From Candidatus Colimorpha enterica (GTDB taxonomy: Bacteria > Bacillota > Clostridia > Oscillospirales > CAG-272), in the NCBI GenBank assembly GCA_000433515.1, contig FR891129.1:5784-27880 (forward strand): a DNA stretch of 22,097 bases. The letters run 5' to 3'. The position numbers and the translations under genes are program-made. Shown piece by piece: positions 7,325 through 15,674 of the stretch (within the stretch, counting starts at the first letter, position 1; every line of letters begins with the position of its first letter). The notes under the pieces are model-generated. The model searched no databases. It saw only the letters and a list, made by a program, of their open reading frames with translations, and was not told where the DNA came from.

Positions 7325-8395
7325 TTATCCGACGATACCGGAACGTTCGATTCCCTGTACCAGATATCTCTGGCAGAACAGGTACACGATGATCAGCGGG
7401 AACAGGATCAGAAGACCGCAGGTGTTTCTGATCGCAGCCTCATAGAGGGATTTTCCTGCATAGTTCGTGTCGAGCGACTTCGGGATCATGACGATCTTCG
7501 GAAGGAGCTTCGGACCTGTCGTCGTGAAGAACGTGGTGGTATAGAAGTTATCCGTCCACTGCCACGAGAAGGCGAAGAGGAAGACCGTTATCATCATCGG
7601 TATGGAGATCGGAACAATGATCCTGAAGAAGGTTCTCAGCGGACCGTAGCCGTCGATGTAAGCCGACTCTTCAAGCTCGTCGGGAACTCCCCTGAAGAAC
7701 TGTCTCATCATGAATATGAACAGACCGTTCTTGAAGCCGAGACCTCCGAGCGAGAGGAGGATAAGCGGCCAGTAGGAGTTGTTGAGGTTCAGGGAGGTGA
7801 TTTTGAGAAGCCTGAAGTTCTCAAAAACGCCGCCGCCGAGGAGACTCAGTATTCCGTAGTCACCGAATCCGATATCAAAGTATCTGAACTTCATGAAGAG
7901 CGACAGATGAAGCGTCTTGTGAGGAACGATCATCGTCAGCAGGACAAGAGCGAACAGAAGCTTTGAGCCCTTGAACTTATACTTTGCAAATCCGTAGCCG
8001 ATAAGCGAACAGATAAAGGTCTGTATAAGTGCGCAGGATACAGACAGCACCGTTGTATTGAGCAGTGCAGTGAGGTAGCCCGATTCTCTGATTATCGCCT
8101 TATAGGTATCAAGAGTTGGGTGCTTCGGAATCAGCTTGACCGTAACATCAACGAAGTCTTCGCGGCTCATGAACGAGGAAGCGATCTTCGAATAGAACGG
8201 CTGGAGTATGACGTAGGAGATACCGAGGAGCAGGACGAGTCTGAACAGCCACCATATAGCCTTGCCGACTGCGTTTCCGGTGAGGAACTTCAGTCTGAAG
8301 CGCGTCCAGAATGATGTTCTTTCAAAATCGACCCTGATCTTGTTTTTGGTCTCTTTTTTGATTCTCGGAGAGTTTTCTGTCGTTTGTGCGTTCAT
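7325..8395 (-). CDS. Carbohydrate ABC transporter permease, MalG type (second pair)
   Basis: This is an inner-membrane permease subunit of a binding-protein-dependent sugar importer. The ABC-permease EAA loop is at about 242-262 (EESAYIDGYG, then FFRIIVP), where the ATPase docks. Membrane helices are at about 48-70, 107-135, 145-165, 207-230, 264-282 and 325-345. At 356 residues it is well above the usual 270-300. The excess is a charged N-terminal tail of about 45 residues and a long extracytoplasmic stretch around 170-205. The ATG has AAGGAGG 5-6 bases upstream, overlapping the stop of the partner permease. It is last in the seven-gene operon. The C-terminus (GIERSGIVG) resembles the usual MalG ending. 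Substrate is unknown; a saccharide is inferred from family and neighbours. Confidence 0.92.
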   Translation of the reverse strand: MNAQTTENSPRIKKETKNKIRVDFERTSFWTRFRLKFLTGNAVGKAIWWLFRLVLLLGISYVILQPFYSKIASSFMSREDFVDVTVKLIPKHPTLDTYKAIIRESGYLTALLNTTVLSVSCALIQTFICSLIGYGFAKYKFKGSKLLFALVLLTMIVPHKTLHLSLFMKFRYFDIGFGDYGILSLLGGGVFENFRLLKITSLNLNNSYWPLILLSLGGLGFKNGLFIFMMRQFFRGVPDELEESAYIDGYGPLRTFFRIIVPISIPMMITVFLFAFSWQWTDNFYTTTFFTTTGPKLLPKIVMIPKSLDTNYAGKSLYEAAIRNTCGLLILFPLIIVYLFCQRYLVQGIERSGIVG

Positions 8396-8406
8396 ATTAT
8401 CCCTCC

Positions 8407-9372
8407 TTAATCACGTTTCTGGTAGAAGACGAATGCCGAAATGATTGCCGCCACAATAGCGATCGAAAGGATAACTATGAGGAAGTAGATCCACGACATT
8501 GCCGTTGCCACGACGTTTCCGCCTGCCTTGTTGTACACTTCTTCGATGTACTTCATGACCGTATTTGACTCAGCCGTGAAGGAGTCGATGACCGTGTAAA
8601 CCGTGTTTACAAGTATCATCGGGCTGACCATCGGGAAGGTTATCTTCCAGAAGGTCTCCCATCCGGTCGCGCCGTCTATCGAGGCGGATTCATAAATTGC
8701 CGGGGAGACAGACTGAAGTCCCGCAAGGAATATCAGCATCTGAACACCGGAGCGGTTTATGATGTTGTAGATGTTGTTGACGATACCGGCGACGTATGTC
8801 ATAAGCTCGGTTCCGATAGCCATGTTCGAGAACAGCCACGAAATATCAGCCATACTGACTATTTCGGTAACGCCGCTTGCTCCCGAGCCGTCATCGATGC
8901 CCCCGGTCGATTCCATATAGGAATTCAGAATATTGCTCGCGTCTATGTTTGCAATAAGACCGGTTGAAAGGATGACCGGGACGAAGAAGATTGCGCGGAA
9001 CGCGGCGCGTCCGAACATCTTCTTGTTCAGCAGTACTGCCATGAACAGCGAAAAGATAACGATTGCCGGGATATCAAACAGAAGCTGCTTGAGTCCGGAT
9101 ATCAGAACCTTAACGAAGTCAGGGTCTCCGGCAAGGGCTTCCTGATAGTTCTTGAAGCCGACGAATTTAAGGTCGAAGCCTCCGCCCTGCAGGATCTTGA
9201 TCTCACAGAAGCTGTACTTAAGGGAGTCAAGAATGACCGGGAGATAGATAATGATGAAGCCGAGCACGAAGGGCAGGACGAAAAGCCAGCCGGCTCTTGC
9301 CTTCTTCTTGTCAAGCGACACTATCTTTGTCGGCTTCTTCTTGGGAGCCGCCTGTTTTACAGTGCCTGTCAT
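8407..9372 (-). CDS. Carbohydrate ABC transporter permease, MalF/UgpA type (second pair)
   Basis: This is the partner permease of the gene that follows. The 321-residue protein has a basic N-terminal tail, helices at about 27-50, 93-116, 125-142, 185-220, 247-266 and 291-316, and an EAA loop at 226-248 (YESASIDGATGWETFWKITF) for ATPase contact. An insertion rich in Gly, Ser and Asp at about 150-175 sits between membrane helices and is unusual for this family. The start codon overlaps the stop of the DUF5696-like gene in an ATGA arrangement, which implies translational coupling. It is clearly diverged from the MalF-type protein at 15675-16643 in both the EAA loop and N-terminus, so this is a second pair rather than a recent duplicate. 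Confidence 0.92.
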   Translation of the reverse strand: MTGTVKQAAPKKKPTKIVSLDKKKARAGWLFVLPFVLGFIIIYLPVILDSLKYSFCEIKILQGGGFDLKFVGFKNYQEALAGDPDFVKVLISGLKQLLFDIPAIVIFSLFMAVLLNKKMFGRAAFRAIFFVPVILSTGLIANIDASNILNSYMESTGGIDDGSGASGVTEIVSMADISWLFSNMAIGTELMTYVAGIVNNIYNIINRSGVQMLIFLAGLQSVSPAIYESASIDGATGWETFWKITFPMVSPMILVNTVYTVIDSFTAESNTVMKYIEEVYNKAGGNVVATAMSWIYFLIVILSIAIVAAIISAFVFYQKRD

Positions 9373-12300
9373 TTGGTTGCCTCCTCTCCGCTGTTGATGA
9401 TCACATTACACTCGGGATCGATGACGATATATCCGAGAGAGCTTATCACTGTATCGGAATACTCCGAAACGGTGACGTCGAATACGTTATAGTTGAGAAC
9501 GAACGAGTAGCCGTTTTCAAAGGTGACCTTCACGATAAGTCCGTTATCGACGGTGTACTTGGTATACACATACTCGTCTTCTTCGTCGGGCTCATCGGGC
9601 TCATCCGGCTCATCGGGAGTTACAGGTTCGGATTCGACCGTCGAAACTATATCCGAAGTATCGGCAGGCTCGGTTTCGGTCGTTTCCGCTGTTTCGCCCT
9701 TCTTGTTGTTGAGATGTTCCTCAAGCTTCTTCTTTCTCTCTTCCTCAGCCTTCTTTTCAGCCTCAGCCTTTGCCTCCTCCTCCTTGGCGAGTTCTTCAGC
9801 CTTCCTGTCGGCTTCGATCTCGTCGGCGGACGGGACGCGCTCGCCGATAAGGAACTCATGTCCGGTGATGGATGCATTCATTACCTTGCCGAGAGCATTG
9901 TTCAGCTTGCCGTAGGTTGCGATGAGGTCGTCCTTCCAGTTTGCATAGGAGATCGAGAAGTACTCGGAAAGAGTTGTATTCTCTTTGAGCTTCTCGGAGT
10001 TCTGGTAAACGAGAATGAAGTAGGGATTTGCGCCGTTCTCGAGGATCTTGAGAGTCTCGTAACGGATATCTCCCGCCATGTTCGTTGCCGAACCGGCAAA
10101 ATCAAGGTAGCCGTGGTAGATAAGTCCGAACATCGGGACGGATTCGCTTGCGTAGGTAAAGTTGCTGCTGTCAAGCGCGACCTTGAGGACGTGCTGAGCG
10201 TACCTGACCGCATATGCGTTTCCGCAGTCCATCATGACGGAATATCCGGCTTCTCTTATCTTGCTGAGGGTGTTGACGACGTTTTCCTTGGAGTCCTCAC
10301 GGTTGTAAGGATCATCCTCGTCAAAGTCGGAGTTGAGGTCGGAGCCTATGGTTCCGAGCGAAATGTTCTTCACACCGAGCTTGGTGAGGTCACTCTGCGC
10401 CGAAGCGAAGATGTCGGAGAACACCGACGGAGACACTGCAAGAAGTCCGGTTCCGGTAAAGTACTGGAGAGTTGCGCTGTAAATGCGCTTCTGGGTGTAA
10501 CGGTTATCGATGGTCTTGACAGCCTGTTTTCTTCTGTTGAAGCCGTCGAAAGCCTTATCCTTCTTGGCATACGAGAAATCAACATCAAGGAATACGTCAA
10601 TTCCCTTCTCCTCCGCGAAGGAGAGCAGATCCTTAAGCCCGTCAGCCTTTCCGGCAGCCTTTTCGACCTTGATCTTCGACGGCAGGGTGTTGATCATACC
10701 GCCGTTGATGTAACCGGTAAGCTTGTAGACAAGGTTGGTGATCCCCGCCTCGCCCAGTTCGTTTGTAATGGTCTTGATATCCTCGAAGGTGGTAAGCGGC
10801 TTCTTTACCATGACCGGGATAGAGAGGAACTTATCCTGAACATCCATGACTCCGAGAGTCTCGATGTAAAGCGGGATCTGATTCTTGTCTGTCTCTTTTT
10901 TGGTAAGAGCGCCGGATCTTATCAGCTCGTTTCTGTATGCAAGAGCCATTCCGACGTAGCTGGTATCGAATGCCGAGCTGACGTCGATGTTTTCGTCTGT
11001 ATGCTTTGCGGCATATCCCAGATCGGAGAGCATGATGTATCTGATACGGTAGCTTCCGGTATACTTACGGTCGGAAACGACTGTCCAGGTTGCATCGCCT
11101 GCGACGGAGATGGAGGACGCAAGGTTATATGAGTCCTTCGGTCTCGGGTTGAACTCCGTGTACACGGAATTGTACTTGTGCTGAACATTTCCGCCGTGGT
11201 CGGTGGTAATGCTTGCAAGAGAGTCGCCCTCCTCGATAATTGCGAGGAATCCGGACTTTCTTACGTACTTTTTAACCTCTGCGGGAGGAGTCACCGGCTC
11301 TGTTGTGGTCTCCGTGCCGCTTGTTTCACCGCTGCTGTCACCGGATCCGGTGTCGGAGGTCGGTGCTGCAGCAGTTGTGTCGGAGCTTCCGGGAGCCGTT
11401 GTGCCGGTTCCGAGAGTTTCGTCGGGAGTTGTATCACCTCCGACGACATATTCGGTATCCTCGATGACTCCGATGATCGGAAGTCTCATGACCTGCTGAT
11501 TCTGACCTTTGATCGTATGGTATGCGTAATCCGCACCGTAAAGCGATCCGGACAGAACACGGGGGGAACCGGTCTTGAGGATATCCTCAAAACGGACAAG
11601 CGCACCGGAGCCGTCGGGAATCATCGTATAACCGGTGAATTCCGATGAGCCCGCGCCCATGTAGGGGAGTATCCTTATATACGAAAGCTGGTATGCACTC
11701 TGGTCGAATCTGATTCCGTTTGCCGGAAGCCTGACCGAGAGACCTGATTCGTCAAGGTAATACTCAAGTGCAAGACGGAACTGCACAGGGTTCTTGTCGG
11801 TGCTTTCGTACTCCACAAGCGTGTGGTCGTATTCAAGCTCCTCGTAAGTGTACTCAGGGCAGAACTGCTTGATGATCGCTTCCATCTGGGTCTTTTCGCG
11901 GTCGGAAGCCTTGGGGTCGAAGACATAGATCGCATACTTCTCGGTGATCGGGAAGGTAGCGTACATCTCCTTCTTCATCTTTTCGGTCATACCCGCTTCG
12001 TTCGGGTTCTTCTCGACGTAGAAAGCCTTCAGTTTGTCCTGCTTGCTCTTTTCCGTTATGTTGGCAAGAATTTTTTCTTCGAAACGGGACTTTTCGATAC
12101 GCTGGGGAACAAGAAGTCTGGACTCCTGCTTACCCATTATATACTCTACTCTGATACCGTTCTTGATCTTCTTGACCTTGATCTGCCCTCTTTTCGCAGC
12201 TTCGACGTAGCTGTATATCGTCAGCTCATTACCCTCGGTATTGGAATACTTGATAATGATCTGGGAGAGGAGCTGGTTCTTTACGTTTTCTGTCGACGCG

Positions 12301-12614
12301 GAGCCTGCCTTGCCTATATCATAGGGGTTGGTAAGAAGGATGTCGCCGGTCTTTGTGTTCTTGACGCCGACCTCGCCGGTGTAGGGCTCATAATAAAGCT
12401 CATAACCGTACCTTGTCAGCATCAGGGTCATGGATGCCAGCTTATCCTCCTTCGACTTGAATGCGTCGTTGAGATAATCGATAGTTTCCTTTTCGCCGCC
12501 GTTGTTATCCGCAGTGTCCGCCGCAAATACGGGGAAGAGGGAGAGCGAGGCGAGCGTACCGAATATCATACAGATGACCATAAGTGCCGATAAAAATCTG
12601 TTTTTCATGGACAT
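9369..12614 (-). CDS. Large exported DUF5696-like protein, possible glycoside-hydrolase-like barrel
   Basis: The 1081-residue protein has a signal peptide with cleavage after about A31/A32 (VFAAD) and no lipobox or C-terminal anchor. It resembles the DUF5696 family, which I recall beside similar permease and YIP1 genes in Paenibacillus and clostridia. That recollection is unverified. A beta-rich region covers about 60-380 and 448-550. A second region, about 580-925, looks like an alpha/beta barrel (IPLYIETLG, GIDVFLDVDF, YSVMMDCGNAYAV), and several acidic residues sit at strand ends (D676, D679, D796). Two low-complexity insertions interrupt it: a Thr/Ser/Gly linker at 393-446 and a Lys/Glu coiled-coil segment at 928-970, followed by a DEP repeat. 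The first ATG is chosen because GGAG lies 9 bases upstream. Enzymatic activity is a guess. Confidence 0.85.
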   Translation of the reverse strand: MSMKNRFLSALMVICMIFGTLASLSLFPVFAADTADNNGGEKETIDYLNDAFKSKEDKLASMTLMLTRYGYELYYEPYTGEVGVKNTKTGDILLTNPYDIGKAGSASTENVKNQLLSQIIIKYSNTEGNELTIYSYVEAAKRGQIKVKKIKNGIRVEYIMGKQESRLLVPQRIEKSRFEEKILANITEKSKQDKLKAFYVEKNPNEAGMTEKMKKEMYATFPITEKYAIYVFDPKASDREKTQMEAIIKQFCPEYTYEELEYDHTLVEYESTDKNPVQFRLALEYYLDESGLSVRLPANGIRFDQSAYQLSYIRILPYMGAGSSEFTGYTMIPDGSGALVRFEDILKTGSPRVLSGSLYGADYAYHTIKGQNQQVMRLPIIGVIEDTEYVVGGDTTPDETLGTGTTAPGSSDTTAAAPTSDTGSGDSSGETSGTETTTEPVTPPAEVKKYVRKSGFLAIIEEGDSLASITTDHGGNVQHKYNSVYTEFNPRPKDSYNLASSISVAGDATWTVVSDRKYTGSYRIRYIMLSDLGYAAKHTDENIDVSSAFDTSYVGMALAYRNELIRSGALTKKETDKNQIPLYIETLGVMDVQDKFLSIPVMVKKPLTTFEDIKTITNELGEAGITNLVYKLTGYINGGMINTLPSKIKVEKAAGKADGLKDLLSFAEEKGIDVFLDVDFSYAKKDKAFDGFNRRKQAVKTIDNRYTQKRIYSATLQYFTGTGLLAVSPSVFSDIFASAQSDLTKLGVKNISLGTIGSDLNSDFDEDDPYNREDSKENVVNTLSKIREAGYSVMMDCGNAYAVRYAQHVLKVALDSSNFTYASESVPMFGLIYHGYLDFAGSATNMAGDIRYETLKILENGANPYFILVYQNSEKLKENTTLSEYFSISYANWKDDLIATYGKLNNALGKVMNASITGHEFLIGERVPSADEIEADRKAEELAKEEEAKAEAEKKAEEERKKKLEEHLNNKKGETAETTETEPADTSDIVSTVESEPVTPDEPDEPDEPDEEDEYVYTKYTVDNGLIVKVTFENGYSFVLNYNVFDVTVSEYSDTVISSLGYIVIDPECNVIINSGEEATK
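9583..9618 (-). repeat. Four 9-bp tandem repeats encoding a Pro-Asp-Glu tract
   Basis: Units TCGTCGGGC, TCATCGGGC, TCATCCGGC and TCATCGGGA lie head to tail inside the DUF5696-like gene. They encode the DEPDEPDEPDE tract near residues 1001-1011. In-frame unit size means copy-number change would lengthen or shorten the acidic linker without a frameshift. Confidence 0.85.
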
Positions 12615-12635
12615 TTAATCTTTCTCCAATCCTGT

Positions 12636-14795
12636 TTACATTCGATACGTGATTTCCGTGACGATTCCCGATATGAAGTTGACCATCTTGACAAGAAGCG
12701 TTGAGAACAGCACTCCGCAGAACATGATGAATGCCATGCCGACAACGGTTCCAATCGAGGTCAGAACGTTTCGAAGAAGCGAATAGTCATGAGTTACCAT
12801 TGTTCCGAAGAACAGCAACAGCATTACCCACGCCCAGCCTATTGAAATAAGCATATTGTAGATTGATGCTTCATTGAGAGTAAAGACATTTGTCAGTGCC
12901 GTCGCCGGGATCATGAAGAGGATCAGCGGAACCAGCGAATAGCAGGTAGCGATGAAAATGTCCCTGATGCTTCCTTCACCGTCGAACAGTGTGGTCAGAC
13001 ACCAGTTGGCAATGACCCACAGGATGACGGGTACAAGAAGCGAGATGCAGGTCATGAACATGCTTGAGTAGCTTGCTCTCGGATTGAAAATATAAGCCTT
13101 TCCGACCGAGTTGTAGCATACCGCAATAAGCGCAAGAACGAGGTAGAATACTGCTCCGCGCACCGAGCCGCGCTTTTCATGCTTGAGATCCCAGAATCCG
13201 TCGAACGGATGGAATATCACATGGAAAGCGTACATGACCTCCTGCTTGAAGGTTCTCTTCCCGCTTGATGTCGTGACTGACTTATTGACCTTGTGAGCGT
13301 ATCCGAAGAACTTCACAATGGCGACAAGGATAACGACAACGACGATCGGGATGACAATGAAGTATTTGTTAGCCCACTGCTGACGCTGCATCTTGAATGC
13401 GTTTGAATAGTTCGCAGTCTCGTATGCGCTTTCGAACATCTTCATGGCTTCCGCATACTTGCTCTGACGGTAGTAAGCCTTACCGATTCCGATATAGGCG
13501 GCGTCGAAGTTGCTGTTTCTCTGAAGAATGTCCTGATAGTCAGTTACCGCGGCGTCATAGTTTCTGTCGATTTCGTTCTGAAGAGCCTTGATGAGGATGT
13601 CGCCGTATTCGGTTCTTGAGTAAAGGGTGATAGTCTTTGAGGTGGAGTCAAGGAGCAGTATGTTTGTTCCCTGATAAGCGATAGCGGAAACCTTCTGAAT
13701 GTTTCCGAGCATCGAGCCCTTGTCTCCGAAGATGAACAGAAGCTGACCGTACTGGTCGTAGGTATAGACCTTGGAGCGCTTCTCGTCGATTATCGACCAG
13801 CTGCCTGCCGGTCCGAGTGCGACGTCGATTATCTTGGAGGCACCGGTGATGTCGCTCTTTATCGGGCTGTAATTTACCCAGACCTCACCGCCGGGGCCGT
13901 AGAAGCCGTTTCTGCCGAGGATGTCCTTACCCGCGGCGTTGTACTTCTTGACCGGAGCGTATTCGCCGGATTTGTTGTATATCGCGTTCTGCTGGTTCCC
14001 CTCGTCGATCGACGATGTCGTGACGTAGATGAACCCGGTGCTGTCGATCGTAATATTGTTGTATTCAGTCGGGACGTTCTTTACAGAGAGTGCTCTCTGC
14101 TTTGCCGTCTGGAACTGACGCCAGAAGATATCCCATGTACTGTAAGCGACCTTCTGCGCACCGACGTATGCCTGGAAGACACCGTTCTTGTCAAGGGAAA
14201 GGATTCCCTGATAGGTGGTGGAGGAAACGACATAAAGTCTTTCGGTTGCATCGACTGCAAGCGCGATCGGCTTGTATATCGCGTTGTCCTCGAAGATGTC
14301 AGCCTCCGGCTCGTCGAGGTGCCTTACATATTTGCCCTCAAGATCAAAGATGACAATGCGGTTCTTGTTGGTATCTGCAACATAGATGTACTTGTCGGTG
14401 ACAAAGCAGCCTTTGCATCCGGAAAGTGCATCGTCAACGCCCTGACTGTTAACAAAGGACGTGATCTTGAAACGGAATTTGAAGTTGCTGTCAAGTGCGT
14501 ATATGCAGTTGTTTGAGGAATCTGCGATATACACATTGCCCTTGCTGTCCACAACAAGGTCATCCGGTGTGTTGAGGGTCTCGCGGACCTGCTCGCCCTT
14601 GTCGTTCACCGTCACGGGAAGATTCATTTCGACTGAATCTATCTGTCTGTTCGGTGTGTAGGCATCGGGGGAAAGGAGCTGCGCTCCGTCTATCGAATAG
14701 GTGTACGTCTTATAGGACGCCGCCGAAACGACAACCGGAAGAAGCATGAGCAGGCAGGACAAAACGGCAAGTATTCTTACATACTTATTTTTCAT
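12636..14795 (-). CDS. Exported beta-propeller (NHL-like) / TPR / YIP1-domain membrane protein
   Basis: The frame opens at 14801, but AGGAGG (14807-14802) touches that ATG with no gap, while the ATG at 14795 has an ideal 6-base spacing. I therefore take 14795, giving 719 residues. Numbering here follows the longer form. A signal peptide (to about 28) is followed by NHL-like repeats at 76-109, 126-162, 178-210 and 248-262 (motifs such as PDDLVVDSKGNVYIADSSNN). The propeller region extends to about 400. TPR-like helices lie at 404-470 (NFDAAYIGIGKAYYRQSKY). A membrane helix at 480-500 is followed by a basic cytoplasmic stretch. From about 525 there is a YIP1-like domain of five or so helices (opening FHPFDGFWDLKHEKRG). 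The propeller and TPR part should face outside. It lies between two permease genes of the operon; a scaffold or sensor role is inference. Confidence 0.88.
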   Translation of the reverse strand: MKNKYVRILAVLSCLLMLLPVVVSAASYKTYTYSIDGAQLLSPDAYTPNRQIDSVEMNLPVTVNDKGEQVRETLNTPDDLVVDSKGNVYIADSSNNCIYALDSNFKFRFKITSFVNSQGVDDALSGCKGCFVTDKYIYVADTNKNRIVIFDLEGKYVRHLDEPEADIFEDNAIYKPIALAVDATERLYVVSSTTYQGILSLDKNGVFQAYVGAQKVAYSTWDIFWRQFQTAKQRALSVKNVPTEYNNITIDSTGFIYVTTSSIDEGNQQNAIYNKSGEYAPVKKYNAAGKDILGRNGFYGPGGEVWVNYSPIKSDITGASKIIDVALGPAGSWSIIDEKRSKVYTYDQYGQLLFIFGDKGSMLGNIQKVSAIAYQGTNILLLDSTSKTITLYSRTEYGDILIKALQNEIDRNYDAAVTDYQDILQRNSNFDAAYIGIGKAYYRQSKYAEAMKMFESAYETANYSNAFKMQRQQWANKYFIVIPIVVVVILVAIVKFFGYAHKVNKSVTTSSGKRTFKQEVMYAFHVIFHPFDGFWDLKHEKRGSVRGAVFYLVLALIAVCYNSVGKAYIFNPRASYSSMFMTCISLLVPVILWVIANWCLTTLFDGEGSIRDIFIATCYSLVPLILFMIPATALTNVFTLNEASIYNMLISIGWAWVMLLLFFGTMVTHDYSLLRNVLTSIGTVVGMAFIMFCGVLFSTLLVKMVNFISGIVTEITYRM

Positions 14796-14806
14796 TTTCA
14801 TCCTCC

Positions 14807-15673
14807 TTAATCCTTCATTCCGGACGATCCCATCGTCTCGACAATCTTTGCCTGGTTGACAATGAAGATGATGATCGGCACGCTCATCATGACGACCGAG
14901 CCGGCGGAGCTTGCGCCCGCACTGACGGTACTGATGGTCGCGATTGCCGAGTTGAACGTCTTCAGCTGTTCACTCCAGACATAGACGGAAGCTCCGGAGT
15001 TCCAGACGGTCTGGAACGTGGTGACGAGAAGCGTGAGCCATGCGGGCTTGACAAGCGGCATGACTATCTGCCAGTATATCCGAAGCTCTCCGGCTCCGTC
15101 TATACGTGCGGCTTCAATCATTTCATCCGAAACGCTCGAGTCGATGAACTGCTTCATGAGGTACAGACCGAGGGTCGAAGCCCACACCGGAACTATCGAG
15201 ATCCAGTAGGTATTCAGCCAGCCGAGCCACACGAAGATGAAGAAGTTCGTGATTCCGGCGACGGTGCTGCTTATCATGAGCGAGTACCGGATCACTGCAA
15301 AGATCCAGGTTCTGCCCGGGAATTTGATTTTCGAAAGTGCGTATGCTGTCAGCGAGCCGAGGACAAGGCACCCGAAGGTAGCTGCGACCGAGATGATTAT
15401 CGTATTGAAGATATATCTCGAGATCGGAACCCATGTGCTGTTCATGTTGGAGAACAGGTCGATGAAGTTCTGCATTGTCGGCTTGATGACGTAGAGGTTC
15501 GGAGGAGTTATGTTTCTCTCTCCGAGCGGCTTCAGCGCCGTGATTATCAGGTACCACATCGGCAGGAACATGAAGATTCCGAGGATGAAAAGCAGTACCG
15601 TGATTCCGACGTCTCCTCCCTTTGAACGGTTGAGGACAACTCTGTGGTTTCTGACTCTTAACTTCTTTGCCAT
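14807..15673 (-). CDS. Carbohydrate ABC transporter permease, MalG type (first pair)
   Basis: This is a 288-residue permease subunit of a sugar importer, of normal family length. It has six predicted helices and the EAA loop at 186-210 (IEAARIDGAGELRIYWQI, then MPLVKP), a near-canonical ATPase docking site. The region TALKPLGE at 45-52 and the C-terminal SSGMKD are typical of MalG-like proteins. Its ATG begins one base after the stop of the partner permease. The ribosome site AAAGGTGGGA lies inside that gene, so the two are probably translationally coupled. Its own stop overlaps the AGGAGG of the next gene. Substrate is unknown. Together with the MalF-type protein it is the pair closest to the binding-protein gene. 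Confidence 0.94.
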   Translation of the reverse strand: MAKKLRVRNHRVVLNRSKGGDVGITVLLFILGIFMFLPMWYLIITALKPLGERNITPPNLYVIKPTMQNFIDLFSNMNSTWVPISRYIFNTIIISVAATFGCLVLGSLTAYALSKIKFPGRTWIFAVIRYSLMISSTVAGITNFFIFVWLGWLNTYWISIVPVWASTLGLYLMKQFIDSSVSDEMIEAARIDGAGELRIYWQIVMPLVKPAWLTLLVTTFQTVWNSGASVYVWSEQLKTFNSAIATISTVSAGASSAGSVVMMSVPIIIFIVNQAKIVETMGSSGMKD

Positions 15674-15674
15674 A

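Noticed and set aside
9583..9618. Tandem repeats as a possible CRISPR or regulatory repeat
   Set aside because: Nine-base units without spacers, in frame with a Pro/Asp/Glu tract; a coding microsatellite explains them.
9523..9915. Ser/Gly-rich 130-codon frame on the plus strand
   Set aside because: Antisense reflection of the coiled-coil and DEP repeat region of the DUF5696-like gene.
9297..11132. 611-codon open frame on the plus strand
   Set aside because: It lies antisense to the DUF5696-like gene, which has a signal peptide, a ribosome site and an operon context. The plus-strand frame has no ribosome site or recognisable domain, and arises from codon bias of the true gene.
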